The translations under genes and the position numbers were made by a program. A stretch of DNA of 64,000 bases from Nectonema munidae (lineage: Eukaryota; Nematomorpha; Nectonematoida; Nectonematidae), in assembly GCA_030549495.1 (NCBI GenBank), contig JAUIRK010000703.1, forward strand, positions 1 through 64,000, in the 5' to 3' direction. Numbering within the stretch: position 1 is the first letter of the stretch; each line of letters opens with the position of its first letter. The notes beneath the pieces were generated by a model. It searched no databases and was not told the origin of the DNA. It saw only the letters and a program-made list of their open reading frames with translations. Of the stretch, positions 24,001 to 35,745 are shown piece after piece.

Positions 24001-27000
24001 GAGAATGAAATTTTACTTCTTTGGGTGATAAAATAGAAATGAATTCTTCATAAATTGCGCGGGCGTTTTTCTCGAGTCTTTCAGCAGAACACTTTTCCTT
24101 TTTGAAGTTTTGCACAGCTTTCCAAAATAGGATGTTCTCTTCGGAGTATTCAAGACGCAAAAAATCTTGAAAAATGACCTGGCCTCCTGAAAGGAAAGAA
24201 AAAATTAAGACACCGAGAAGGATTGATGGAAAATTTTTCATACTTGGATCCTTGAAAATATTTTCAAAGGAATGAGACCATGATTTGACTTGTTCAAGAG
24301 TTAGCCTATTTGAAAAGAGATTTAATCAATATTAAAAAAGGACATACATCAAGATGATCACTTATTAAAAACATCATCCATCCATATTCACCTAGATGCT
24401 GCGATGGCCTACGTTACGGTTCGAAAAAAAATTTCAAATTTTCAAATTTTACATCTTTTTCGTACCGAAAAATTGTATCGGAGTAAAAATTGGATATTTA
24501 AAATTTTATTTTAAAAATAAAAAGTCTTGTTTGACTGATTTTTTATGTTTTTTTACCTTGAGAATAAATTCCTTCAATATTCTTTAGTACAATCGATGTC
24601 TATTAGAATCATATTTTTTAAATCTTATATATAAGTTAGTCTATAGGTCTAAGGAAGTTAATTTGAAATGACATTGTTTGTTGAGCAAAATTTAAAAACA
24701 TCAAATTTGATATATAATGTAAATAAGACAATTCATGTAAAATTAGATACATTCATCACTTTAAAACGTAGAATGAGATAATAGATTACAAAAATTTTGA
24801 ACAATTACTCTTCTCTTGTATATGAATTAAGTAAATTAATTAATTTGCTATTTAATCAATCTTTTGCATAATTAATTAGATTTAAGTAACATATGATATT
24901 CTTTATGGATTATTATATTTTTGAATGTGGTGAACAAATAAATCACAGAGCCGTATTGACTGAAATATCTTATCACTCAAGTAGCGTATTTGAACTTGAT
25001 ACTCACAGGTTCCATAAAATAAAAAGTACCAAAGATGAAAATCGTACAGAACTACGATATCCTTTTCGAACGTAATTTAGAATCTTATTTTTTTTAGAAA
25101 AAAGCGACCGTATCGTACCGTTGTTTGGAAACGTAACATACCGTATGCAACCACTGGCTAGGTCAAGTTAATGTTTGTGAAAATCAGTGGTAAAAGGAAA
25201 ATCTAATCAGAAATGAAGTAATGAATTACTTTTGGAAATCCATACAGAAGAGTCTACTATACTATTTAAAGATTACAATCTTTCTGCTGCTTCTCATAAC
25301 ATATGTAGTTTAGAGCAATCTAGATAAATTGCGGAGAAACTACATGAAGTATGCTTAGTTTAAAGAATTCAGAAATATATTTCAACTTTTAAAATATTAT
25401 TTTGAAAAACTTCAGTTCTTATCGAATTTGATCGGTATGAAGGCAGAAAGAGCAAAATTCTATGGAGCATGTTCCAAAGCTTTATGTAAAAAACCATCAC
25501 CTCGTAACGACCTATAACGACCACTTCCCATTTTTCCTTTTGATTGAGATTATTCAGCCTTCATTAGGAAACCCCGTGTACACCTTTTGGGAGACCCTTT
25601 AGTTTGGGTCTCTTCTAGGTTTATTCTTTTCTTGATAACGAAATCCGGGGCGAACAATATTTCGTTTTAATGTAGAGTAGTTGGGAGGAGGCAGCCTCAC
25701 AGGAATAAGTTGATGAAAATGGTAGAAGTTGGCGAAAAGCTAAGTCACATAAATTTGGATATGAAGCTGCCATTGATGACCAAAAAACTGGGAGAGATTC
25801 CGTTTCAAACTTCATCTACCCGCTAAACTCCTCTGGTTTTATTTATGCATAGCCTTAGATTATGGCCTCTTAAATTTTGCTTTATGGCCCCTTTTTGCTT
25901 TTTTTCATTAACTAATCAAGTTAATTTAAAAGCAAAAGGGAGTCTATACAAATTTAGTAACAAATATGATTGAGCATTCCTTCTTTGAGTATAAAAACTT
26001 CTCTTTCAATTTCAAAGTAGTTTTCATATTAATTTTATTTTTAAGGAATAAAAAAAAGTGTTCTTCATTTTTTCAAGACAATTTTTGTAGCGCTTTTATG
26101 AATTCAAAATTTCGCTTTTTTTTCTAAAAAATTTTTTTTCCTCTAGTGCCCTTTTATCTTAAAATCTTTGGAAAGTATGGAGGGTTTTAAAGATGATCCG
26201 AAAATTCTACCCAAAAATTATAAAAAATTTAAAAAAAAATCAAGATGTTATTTATATTTATTACTTTTATACACTTTTTTTGCAAGAACACTTTCGGGAA
26301 AATAATGCTGCTTTAACAAGATCCTAAGTTTTTGTAACGAAAATATTGCTGAATTATTTTTATTATGAAAAAAAATAAAAAGCAAAAAACTCCATAGAAA
26401 AAAGTTATTGATATATTTTTTTTCGTCTCCATGTTCCATAGGAGATTATTTTAAACAGCATTATAAAAATTTGGTAGATTTTAAAGTGTTCTGATCCAAA
26501 GGCAAAGAGAATTAGAAACCTCAACATTGATATCATTTTTATGTTATGAATTCTTAATGAGTACACTGACTTTCGTGACCAAGGCCTATTTTATTTCCAT
26601 TAAAACGTCCGCTTAGATTAGATTCGATTTTATTTAAAGAACCAAATAGACATATTAAGACAAAGCAATGATGAAATATGTTTTAATGCAGCTGAAAAAA
26701 TTCTTTGTTTTGCATTTTTTTCTATCCATATTTCCACAACTCTTAAGCCTTGCTTTGAAGATCTTCAAAGGAAAATTAATCCTTCGAGATTAAGAATCTT
26801 GAGAAACGCAACTTTACAAAATTGGTTTGTGCACATAATACATCATAAATAATAATAAATAGAAAATAAGGATTACAAATACTAGAACTTGCTCTGCTTA
26901 TAAAGAATTTTCGGAAATACAGATCCGAACCGCAAGTAGCTTCAATAGAACTAAACTACTTTTAAATTTCAGCCAAAGTTATGCTAAACTTATTCGCATT

Positions 27001-30000
27001 TTCTATACCAAAGTCTTTTCGCATAAACGTTAATGGAACTTTAATAATGACAGATGACCTTGTAGTTTGCAATTTGTTCAGCTACCATTTTATGAATAAT
27101 TTAAATCCAATTCCTGTCTTGAATGCAAATGCTACTAACCTTTTTGAATCAAAGCGTTCCTCATTTTCCTTGAGAGAAGTGTCTCTAAATGATGTTCTCG
27201 TCTTTTAAAAGTAGTCAGTTTTTGGCTTGTCAGAATATCATTTAAAAAAAGTTCAAAACCACAAAACTTTCGCTCTTATGGCAGCTTCCAATCCGTGTTT
27301 TTCAAATAATGTTTTTCCTGATTCATTAAAAGAAAGTAAAATTATCCTGTATATAAGAAGAAGAAGAAGAAAGAAATTTATTTACAAATTCGATACACAC
27401 ATAAGAAGTCATTATGATTTATAGGTAGCGTAATTCAAAAGAAAAAAAAGAAACTAAAAATCTTTAGCAAAAAAGGTATAATAATGTTATGGAGAATAAT
27501 ATTAAGAAGAACAATATTAAAAATTGAGTGAAGACAAGCAAGCGGATGAATTTCCAAAGGTTTATGAAAACCGCTTCAGGAGAAATACACCATCAAAGAG
27601 ACAAGGAGATTAAAAAGCAAATAGAGCATCGGGATGAAATTAGTTAATGAAATATCATTAACTAATTATTTTGACAAATATAGCAATTAACAAATTTTAC
27701 AAGTTGTTTTTTCTCTATATGAAGAAATGAACGAATCTTTCAATAATGAGTTTCATTTTCTTTACTGAAGAGCAACTTTCTGCTATCAAGCTTCTGTATT
27801 TTTCGTAAAAACAAAGAGCTTTGTATCTTATAGAAAGAAAGCTTAGAAGTTTCAAGCCTGAAACGCCAGAAGGAAATACATGTGAATTTATATAGGCAAG
27901 AGGAGAGTTCTTATTACAAAAATTTAACATTGGATAAAAATGAATGCCAAAATTATGGATCCCATATCCATTGTGAGTTCTATCTCTTAGATTTTTGAAA
28001 AAATTATTCATGTACAAATAAATAATTATTATTTCACATCTAATGACTTTTTTCTCCCTTCCAATTTGGTTTTAGCCAGCACTGATTCTACCAAAAATTT
28101 TACATACTTACTTCATCAATAGTGTGATAGTTTTATTAGAAAATAAAGATGATGGCTGCTCTCTGCTTCTGAACTTGAGCGTTGCATCTGATTCAATTGC
28201 GCTTTCTCTGTCACTGTCTCTAAACTAAAATCCCTTTTTCTGAAACTTTTGAATTTAGTAAAGTGTTGTTTCGATATGGCACAACATTTTCCAAATCTTC
28301 AATCCAAAGCATGTCCACCAATTTATGTAAACATTTTTGTGCCATTTTAACTTAATGTTTTCATTGCAATGCATAGAAGATACTATGTGAAAAAAAGGAG
28401 TTCTACAAAAATAGGCACTGCACTGCACTCTACAGAACAAAGTAAAGCAAGTTGAAAGGGGCAAGTATGCGCTTATGTTTTATAGACTTTTTTTGTTTTG
28501 TGGGTAATAATTACATTTTGGATTGTACAAAGAATATTATATTATTTTAAAAGGATGAAAAAACCCAAAAAATTCCATTTTACTTCTATTTCCAGTAAAG
28601 TACAATATTTTAAACTTAAAAAAGATCTTCTATTGTCGTCTTAGACAAGGGATTCTAAATTTTAAGCTCCGAAAACTGGAACAAATATAAGCTTGAAAAA
28701 AACATCAACGAAAAACCAGGATATCTGGCAACACCAGATTTATACTGCTATTGTAGTACCTGAGTTTTTCAAAAACAAACGCGAACTGTATTTTGCAAAA
28801 AAAAAAAGCATTTTGAAATGTGGCAAATTTAATTAGAAAAATTTTTTGGATAATATTTATTCAAAAATGGTTTAAACATAGATTTTTTCAATGTTTTTAC
28901 AAACATATTTTTTTACATACATTTTTTTTGTAAATATTTTTTTAAAAAATTTTGATTTAGAAAAAATGAGTGTTCTAATTCTTCGCAAAAATAAGCACTT
29001 TTTGAAAATAGGTCCTTGGCCCAATTTTCGCAAAAATTCCAAAATAATGAAATAAAGATGATTAAAATTTTGAAAACAGCTAATAACATCAATTATGGTG
29101 CTTTTGAAAGATAAGATCATTCATTTTATAGGTAAGAACTTGTAATTTTATCAAAATTAAAATAGCATTTTCCACTCCACCGTTGATTTTGACTATTCAA
29201 ATTTATTCCTCAATTTGCATAATAGTGATTGACAAGTGGCTCAGCCAATTACTAAAAGGGCATTGATGTGCAAAATTTTGGAAACGTATTGTCGGGGCTA
29301 GGATTGGTGCAGAATAAGCTTTGTGTAATGTATATTTACACATATACATTTTTTGGACATTTTTGACACAAACTTTCCAATTTATTTGCATAAATACATC
29401 TCTTAATATATGCATTACACATATATTAGATATTGACCTAGGACACCCATACACTGAAATACATAAATCTGAAAAAGGGCGGTATTAGCCGCATTTTAGG
29501 TCAACGATTGATTGTCCTGCATATAACGCACGCCATATTTGGTTGGCTAGTTGTAGCGTACGGCCTGGTAACACCATTTGTGCCGAAACACAGCGCCATC
29601 ATATGCCTGTGTAGCGGCCCATGGCCAAATTTACGATGTCACGCCAGGCCAAAAGCTCCGCTCTTAAAAGCATATCAAATAATAATTTATCTGAATGACA
29701 GTTATCACATGTGTTGTACTATGGCAAACGAGTTAAATGACACTGTAAAAATTTAGTTGTCCTCATCATATGTCCCTCGTTTGGAGAGGGCGTAGCCGAA
29801 ACAAAAAAAAGAGTTAGGTAAAAAATAAAAAGCGTTCAGCATACTTAAAGAAGAATCTTTTAAAGAAATATTTTTTTGGAGAAACAATAACATCCATATC
29901 TTTCTTCTACTTGTTCTGCATCATCATTCCCTCATGAAAATGTGTTTGAAATGAGTGAAATTAGCATTGAGCTTTTGAGATAACAAAAAAATTTAGTGAA

Positions 30001-33000
30001 CAAATTTCCTGCAAATTCTTTCCTACAGAGCAAAAGTGTGTCTTGCTTATTTAATTAAAAAGAACTCGAAAAGAAAGAAACTCTTTCAGACGTATAAAGA
30101 GGATGTCAGAAATAATTAACATTATTTATGTGTTATTAACAAGTTCGCTAAAACGTAAAAATCGAAAAAAAATCAATACTATTCTTGCAAAATACACACA
30201 CATACATATGTTATTGAATGAAATTTTAAGTGGAAAAGAGCTTTCCAATGCAATCATCTCATCCGATGATAATCTTGTCAATCCTCATTATAATAAAAAA
30301 AGAAGAATTTTTAAGTCGATGAGATCATTCGCCTCCCAGATTTCAAAGTTAATTATCGTTTGTTTGAAGACATTTTTGAGGTGACGTCTGCAACCAACTC
30401 TATCCCAATCAAATTAAAAGCCACACAGAAAAGTTTTTGACATATGTTCATAGTCACGTATTAAAAAATTTTTCAAGTTCATTGGGGACATCTTTTTTTT
30501 TTAATTTTTTTTTCTCAAAATACACGATACCAAACAAATTCTTCTCTCAGCACTTTTGCAATGGTAATGGTAGCGTAGGGTGTTTTCATCGAAAAGGCAC
30601 AATTGTGCCGCTTGTATCGAACTATGAGGAAAGCAAGCTTGATGTAGGATCGAACCCAAGCCCTTGAGTTATCGAATCCGGAATCTACCAACCATACCCA
30701 CGCCAGCATGAATGCAGAGCGAATTTTTATTATTATCATTATTATTTATTTGATTTTTCAACTAAGCAAATGACCTATACGCCAATATCACGCTTCAGAC
30801 AAATATAAATTTGATTGTAATTAGAAACTTTGGCAAATAATGACTTGATGTAATTTGATGCTGATAAAAAATAATAAAGTTCACATGTAAAAGCGGCAAA
30901 ACGATGCAATTCAAAAAAATTGTTTCATTTGAGGGGATCAAAGAGCAAAAGCCGAAGTTTAATTGAGGAAGAAGCTAAACCACAGGAGCGGTGGGTGGGT
31001 CGTATGGTAAGGCATGATATTTTAACTTTTTTTCTCATTTCGAAATTTCTCTGTTTTGAAAATTTATTCCAGAGATTCGGATTCTTATTATATTTATCAG
31101 TAGTTAAAATTAGAGGTTTCATTTGAAAAATCAAAAATTAGGTTGAAACAAATTCTGAAACCAAGATTACTAAATTAACCATAAAAATAAAGAGACTGAA
31201 AAATGGAAGTTTCATTATATCCTTGCATTTTGGCAAGGTTTGAAGCCTCGTTCTTTCAACGACTCTTAAATAAATTCATTACTTGTCATTGCATTTATCG
31301 AAAAAAGATCAATACAAACACAAATTTAGACACAATTTCACATAAACTTTCTCTTTTTTTCCAAAAAATTGAAGAAAACTTTTAAATTTTACATTTTTTA
31401 AAACTCCAGCACGTTTTGGAAGCACGCAAGATTCACATTGAAATTTGATTCACTTGATTGATGTTGACTCTCTAATCGACTAATAAGACATCTTATTGAT
31501 TTTGCTACATTTATTTTTATTTAAAAAAAAACTCGATACAAAATATTGATAGCTTGTCATTTTAAATTAAATAGTATTTCAAAAATATTGAAAAGAAATT
31601 TAATTCATTTGTCTATTTGATCAAGAAATATAAATTTATTTGAAAAATTAATTTAACGTTTTTTTTTAATCTTTTTTGATGAAGAATAATCCCCAAGTTT
31701 GAGTAAATCTAACAGGATTCCGAGATCGCTCCAAGCCAAGCCTACACACTGCGTCCTCTTAGAAAAAAAATGTTGTATACTATGTGTTGTAAAAAATTAT
31801 CGAGTGGTCCAAAAAAAAACTTTTTTACCCTCCTAGGATCAAATTCTAGGCTACGGCATGATGCAGATAATAATGGTTTAAAAATACCACGTCCGTTCCT
31901 TTACATGGCTTTTACATTTGAGGAGGAAAAGTATATGTATGATGCAAGAATAAATTGATAAAAGTTGTCTCATTCAAAACGATTAAGAATATTGTTTTTT
32001 TCAGGTGAACTTCATCTTATACGCAAAAATAATACTATTTGCAAAATCTACTTGTGAAAATCGAAAAAAAACGTAGGAATCGAATGATCATAAGGTCCCC
32101 CTACGTTTCTTATATCCAATGTGCCTCATCTGCTTTGATACCTTGAATGACAGTCAGAGCTTGAAATTCGCTTTTAATTAGTTTGAAATTTTCATTCAAA
32201 AGGTGTACTACAATGATGATGTAGTGGAAGTGAAACAAATATCCAAGCAGTTTTACCTTAAAAATTGTTTTTAATACAAGTATAATTTCATTCTAGCTTT
32301 TCAATTTTTAATTCCATATATATTTTGTTTATGCCACTGATTTTCCACCAATCAAAAGCATTGTCACCAATCAATATCTTCGTGTCAAAAAACTTAATTA
32401 TCAACATCTGCATACCGAAGTATTTCATATGTGCTGAATGGCCGCCTTGTTACAAAGTAATTAGGTTTTTTCAGCTGCCAGTTTCAGCTTTGACTTAGAG
32501 ATTTGAGGATTAATCAAGATTATATGCTGTCCAAATTTCCACATTTAATCAAATTGATTTTAGATTATTTTCATTTTGAAAAATTGTGAAACCCAATTAG
32601 GAAAAACTTAAGGTTAATTTTTGAAAGACGTAAATAAATCGCAAAAAGGCTATCGCTTTGCTAAGTAAATCAATTTAATTGTGTTATTTTAAAAAATTTT
32701 ATATCTCATATATTTTTTCCATCTTTACCAGGTATACGGCGAATCCCATATGTGATGAGCAGTAAAGAACGAAGCAAGAACTTAAAGCAACTACGGTCTA
32801 CTACAAACATACCCCTCGCAGGTCGAATGTCCGCCATCAAGACAATTTCAACTGGACTGTCGAATGAGATTATAAATTAATATATTATCCTTAGAAAAAA
32901 AGTGTCAAGTTTAATACAAACCATTATGAATTATGAATCAAACAATCATTCATATTTTCAAAATGATTTTTTGTTTAATTTTGCTGAATTGAATACATAT

Positions 33001-35720
33001 TTCTCTAGTAGTAGTAACACTTCTCTTCTTACTCTTTCTGATGCTATATAAAATATAATACTTGATGTTGGAAATCTTGCAGCGGTTTGCATAAACCTTT
33101 AGATTTCACACTTCATTTCTTTTGAATACATATATTTTCATCAAAATTCAGTATAAAATTACCTTATATCTCTGTTCATTCTTATTAATATTTTCATTTT
33201 ATTTAAATAAATAAACTTACTTACTTAAACTTACTTAGAATATGGATTCTCCTTGTACATTTGTAATAAAATTCAGTTCCACAATTTGATGAAATGAAAC
33301 AAAAATTAATAATTAAAATTGCTTCCTTTCATGCCGACTTTGATAAAATTCTTGAGACAGAAGTGGAAGTAGTAATAGCAATGGAATGTGATATCGTTGT
33401 TAAAAAAGCCCTTATAGAAAAAGATATAAAAATGTTTTATCAATGAACTTTAGAATAAATGCCAAAACGTCATTTCTTCCCGCAAAATATTATCTACTAT
33501 AGATGGAATTGAGATAAATATTTTCCAGAGTGCAGTAGATATGCAAACACTTTCTTTCACCAAAAATATGCAATAAATACGTTTACGTCGTCATATGTCG
33601 ACTTTTCAAAAATAAAACTCTCTGCGTTTATTAAAGCTTTTTAATACAAATCTTAGTTCAGGTGGTTAACGCGTTAACTTGTACTAACTTTTGAAGGAAC
33701 AAAACTTTGACTCTTTATAGATTTCTTAGAAAGGAATTTCAGTTTGACACTAAATCTATTCAATTGTGAAATGAATGCGATGAAAAGGCAAAATCGGGGG
33801 TGGCTCCAGAATATCATTAGCCGGGGGTAGAATGGGGACTAAAATTTTGCTATGGCTTTAATTCTTTTCATAAGTATTTTTATCCTGTCAATAATTTATT
33901 AAAATTATGTAGCTAAACTTTTGAAAGAGATCCACAGTGACGGAGAGGGGGGGGGAGGCAGAGCTACAAATTAATATAATTCTGGGTTAGGAGCATATGG
34001 TCTCGATCAAGTTGGTGTGGGTTCGATTTCGCATCATGACCAGTAGTCGGATTCAGCAGGTTCGCACCGGTTCGTTAGAATCGTCTCACGGAATTTTGTG
34101 AGTTAGGCGAATCGACTAGCCAGTGTCAGTTGTTCCAATTTTTTTTGTGAAATAATCAAAATTGACCAGTTTATTTGCTGACAAATTTGACCTTTTTGTA
34201 ACTATCCCTAATATCTGTCGAGTGATGGAAGAATATTCTTCCCAGGGATGCGATACCGTCCAATAAAAAAGTTAAAAAAACTTATAAATTTTTTATATAT
34301 TTTTGGGATTCTCAATTCCATATTTGCATTCTTTCATTTATTTTTTGTCAGCGATCGCAAAACCTTTTCAGAATTTCAGGCTTAGATGGCGTTAATTTTA
34401 ATATATATATGTCAAATGTCTATCTTCCTTTTTTAGTGAAATTCTGTTGTTCTTTAGTACAACGTGTATAATAAATAGTTCAAGGATAATTTGACTTAAT
34501 CCCAATTAATATTAATATATTTAGAGGCTGAATTGCCGTGCTTCCAAATATATTAAATATGTATTAGAGAACTGGCAAGACCACGGTAGAAAACAAAAAA
34601 TGAAGAATTAAATAAAAAGTTTATAGAAAAATTAAGAACACACAAGCATTGCCCACAATTATGCCGGGAGCTCACGCAAACCCAGGCTGAAGCGTTCTTG
34701 GGGGTATATGCTAAAAAAAAAGAGAAAAGTTATCCTAGGTAAAAGTTACCCATGCCAATAGCCCCCAAGCAATAGGGAATTCTGCGTTCTGCGATATAGT
34801 TCTGTTTTTTTCTGAGTTCTAGATCCGCCTACTTAAATTTAGGATTGACACAAGGTATAAGTCCCAAAACAGTTTCAGGTTACGAGCTAGGTTAGGCATA
34901 GTCGGTAATCTGGCCTCTGTAGGAGTCTGCTGGAAGGACCGTCTATACATTCCAATTTTAAAACATATATCCTAGGGACTACATTTAGGGATGGAATCAA
35001 ATTCCAGGGGTAGATTGTTCCTAACCTAGCATGCCTTAAATTATGTATATCTTTCTTAACCCCTATAACATGTATCAAATATTATTTATTAATAATACAT
35101 AAGATATTGCATGCCTTCAAACGCTTCTATTTTTGTAGCATATACCTTTTATAAACATATTCTTTATTTAGGAACACGATACATTCCGTCGTGCCGGTTT
35201 TTTACCCTGGTTTTCTTCCTCTGAAGAATTCAAAGGTTTTTACGGTTAGGTAGTGCTCTAGCGACGCGATTCTACATGGTTAGTAATCAAGCTATCACTA
35301 GACAATAAGTTTGTTTCCCAAATTGGGAACGTTCGCGTTAGGATTGTATCTTTCACTCAGTTGTATTTATATATTGTCACATAAATTCTTGTAAAATAAT
35401 ATATATAATAAGGTATAGCTATTCTTTTCTAACAAGGGCCGATAGGTGTTTAGTGGGAAGGAAAGTCCAGTTAGACTTGGACTCAGCATTCCGGGCGAGC
35501 CACGATATCCGAAAGGATGGGTGCGAACGCCACAAAACAACTTAATTAATTAATTAATTAATTAAAAAATGAAGAAGTTGTATTTAAATGATATGTGTAG
35601 GATACAAAGAGTCAGTGCTTCCTCCAGACTATATATAACTTACGTTTCACTTTCTTTTCCGGTACATGCATCGGATAAGGAGGAAGCATGCAAAACACTT
35701 TGGGCCAAAGTATCATTCAT
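21083..35720 (-). CDS. RGS-domain protein (regulator of G-protein signalling), four coding exons, 161 residues
   Basis: Coding exons on minus are 35720-35644, 24305-24244, 24186-24017 and 21259-21083. Donors and acceptors are GT/AG at every junction and the phases agree (2, 1 and 0). The product is a short N-terminus (MNDTLAQSVLHASSLSDACT, then GKESE) followed by a complete RGS fold. Its motifs are EQVKSWSHSFENIF (about residues 30-43), FLRLEYSEENILFW (about 56-69), ISILSPKEVSLD (split by the last intron) and IFDEAQCQVYNLMKSDSYTR. It ends NSSIYKKILNDCSKV and stops at TGA 21085-21083. RGS domains accelerate GTP hydrolysis on G-alpha subunits. The EYSEEN and ISILSPKEVSLD stretches look most like the RZ (RGS17/19/20) group, but the cysteine string of that group is absent. 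The domain fills the normal length of about 120 residues and shows no damage. The 35.7-kb exon is joined to the rest only by phase and splice-site quality, so the N-terminus is less certain than the domain. Confidence 0.85.
22440..22502. repeat. AT-rich hairpin
   Basis: GTTTTTTACAAATTTTTTTG is followed by complementary TTACAAAAATTTAACAAAAA, giving a long A/T inverted repeat with a TTTACAAA/TTTGTAAA core. It lies inside the RGS intron. No function is inferred. Confidence 0.55.
23262..23330 (-). repeat. tRNA-like 3' half, degenerate
   Basis: On minus it reads GGTTCAAATCCCAGTCGAGG, a good B-box/T-arm with part of an acceptor stem. The 5' half does not fold into a D-arm or anticodon arm, so it is a tRNA relic or SINE head, not a working tRNA. 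Confidence 0.4.
24393..25160. mobile_element. Possible hAT-like TIR element
   Basis: The left side reads GATGCTGCGATGGCCTACGT, then TACGGTTCG. The right side, reverse-complemented, reads CAGTGGTTGCATACGGTATG, then TTACGTTTCC. The arms match only moderately, and no exact 8-bp duplication was found. The inner flanks repeat CGTACCG/CGTATCGG words on both sides. It begins about 90 bases upstream of RGS exon 3. Confidence 0.35.
26960..27350 (+). mobile_element. LINE fragment upstream of the RT fingers
   Basis: NPKSFRI-type sequence (IPKSFRINVNG) comes first. SSFSLREVSLNDVLVFLK and then GLSEYHLKKVQNHKTFALM follow, with FPDSLKESKIIL at the end. These match the linker and first RT segment of Jockey-like LINEs (consensus FPDSLK.AKI.PI.K). 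The frame shifts near 27208. The fragment stops abruptly at an AGAAG-rich tract at 27352. Confidence 0.65.
27352..27390 (-). mobile_element. LINE 3' tail on minus
   Basis: Read on minus, GTAAATAAATTTCTTTCTTC ends in CTTCTTCTTC, the same tail type as at 8376 and 19382 but in opposite orientation. It cuts off the plus-strand LINE fragment before it, which suggests a later insertion. The upstream part of that minus element (to about 27700) has no readable RT. Confidence 0.5.
28590..28738. repeat. Dispersed repeat ending in TCTGGCAAC, copy 2
   Basis: AAACTGGAACAAATATAAGC and AACCAGGATATCTGGCAACA correspond to the right ends at 5112 and 48873. It is shorter than copy 3 and has no detectable left end. 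Confidence 0.45.
29171..29308. repeat. Dispersed repeat with octamer and CCAAT motifs, copy B
   Basis: CCACTCCACCGTTGATTTTG, CTCAATTTGCATAATAG, GGCTCAGCCAAT and TATTGTCGGGG match 17211-17325. The copy carries about 20 extra bases (ATTACTAAAAGGGCATTGAT) after CCAAT. Confidence 0.6.
29480..29670. other. GC-richer island, unexplained
   Basis: This stretch is close to half G+C, against about 30% around it. It has CGGCCTGG and CCAGGCC as inverted words roughly 95 bases apart. The open frame across it (29508-29756, 82 codons) matches no family I know. It sits inside an RGS intron, so a transposon fragment is the simplest explanation. Confidence 0.35.
30103..30384 (+). other. Open frame of 93 codons, unrecognised
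   Basis: Lys/Ile/Ser-rich sequence with IISSDDNLVNPHYNKKRRIF near the middle. No domain is recognised, there is no splice context, and it runs antisense to the RGS gene inside its intron. It could be a transposase N-terminus or chance. Confidence 0.2.
30568..30710 (-). repeat. tRNA-derived SINE, copy 2
   Basis: On minus: GCGTGGGTATGGTTGGTAGA, CTTGGGTTCGATCC (B box), ATCAAGCTTGCTTTCC, CATAGTTCGATACAAGCGGC and CACAATTGTGCC. It keeps the full SINE order. TTATTATTATCATT lies at its 5' side, as in copy 1. Confidence 0.82.
34041..34203 (+). mobile_element. hAT MITE, diverged relative of the 37918 element
   Basis: It starts CAGTAGTCGGATTCAGCAGG and shares GGTTCG, GTCTCAC, AATAATCAAAATTGA and CAGTTTATTTGCTGACAAAT with 37918-38073. 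The right terminus is eroded and no duplication remains. It abuts a tRNA-like GTGGGTTCGATTTCG just upstream (34015-34031). Confidence 0.65.
34650..35530. other. GC-richer stretch, unidentified
   Basis: Composition is richer in G+C than the flanks, with many short direct words (CCTAGG, TTAGGC) and a (TTAA)n run at 35540-35565 beyond it. A 63-codon minus frame at 35078-34887 is not recognised. It sits in the RGS intron next to exon 2 and is probably an unidentified repeat. Confidence 0.3.
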
Positions 35721-35745
35721 TTGCGTGAAAACGGTTTTGTGGAAT
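35644..35745 (-). other. RGS exon 2 (splice-bounded, contains main start codon)
   Basis: The acceptor is CCTTTCCTTCCGCAG, a strong pyrimidine tract; the donor is GAAAC|GTAAGT. The first 25 bases are 5' UTR and end of the uORF; ATG at 35720-35718 opens the main frame. The two bases left at the donor plus the first base of exon 3 make ACG (Thr), giving SETLTLEQVKSW, which lines up with the start of RGS domains. Confidence 0.7.

Larger units (their letters stand above)
21260..24016 (-). other. RGS last intron
   Basis: The intron runs from donor GAA|GTAAAA (24016 side) to acceptor TTTTAG (21260 side) and is phase 0. It contains an AT hairpin at 22440-22502, a tRNA-like 3' half near 23262-23330 and a hAT-like CAGTGCTTCTCAAAATTT at about 23328. 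No other exon is needed to complete the domain. Confidence 0.7.
24306..35643 (-). other. RGS second intron, 11.3 kb, transposon-rich
   Basis: The donor is AC|GTAAGT at the 35643 side and the acceptor CAAATAG at the 24306 side; phase is 2, and the split codon makes Thr. Inside are a possible TIR element (24393-25160), a LINE piece (26960-27350), a LINE tail on minus (27352), dispersed repeats (28590, 29171), a SINE (30568) and a hAT MITE (34041). A GC-richer patch at 34650-35530 also lies here. No further exon was seen. Confidence 0.65.

Noticed and set aside
33960-34035. tRNA-like sequence ending GTGGGTTCGATTTCG
   Set aside because: The B box is good but no acceptor stem or anticodon arm can be formed, so it is at most a SINE head.
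34650-35530. GC-richer stretch considered as a retroelement end
   Set aside because: No direct terminal repeats, primer-binding site or recognisable protein motif could be shown.
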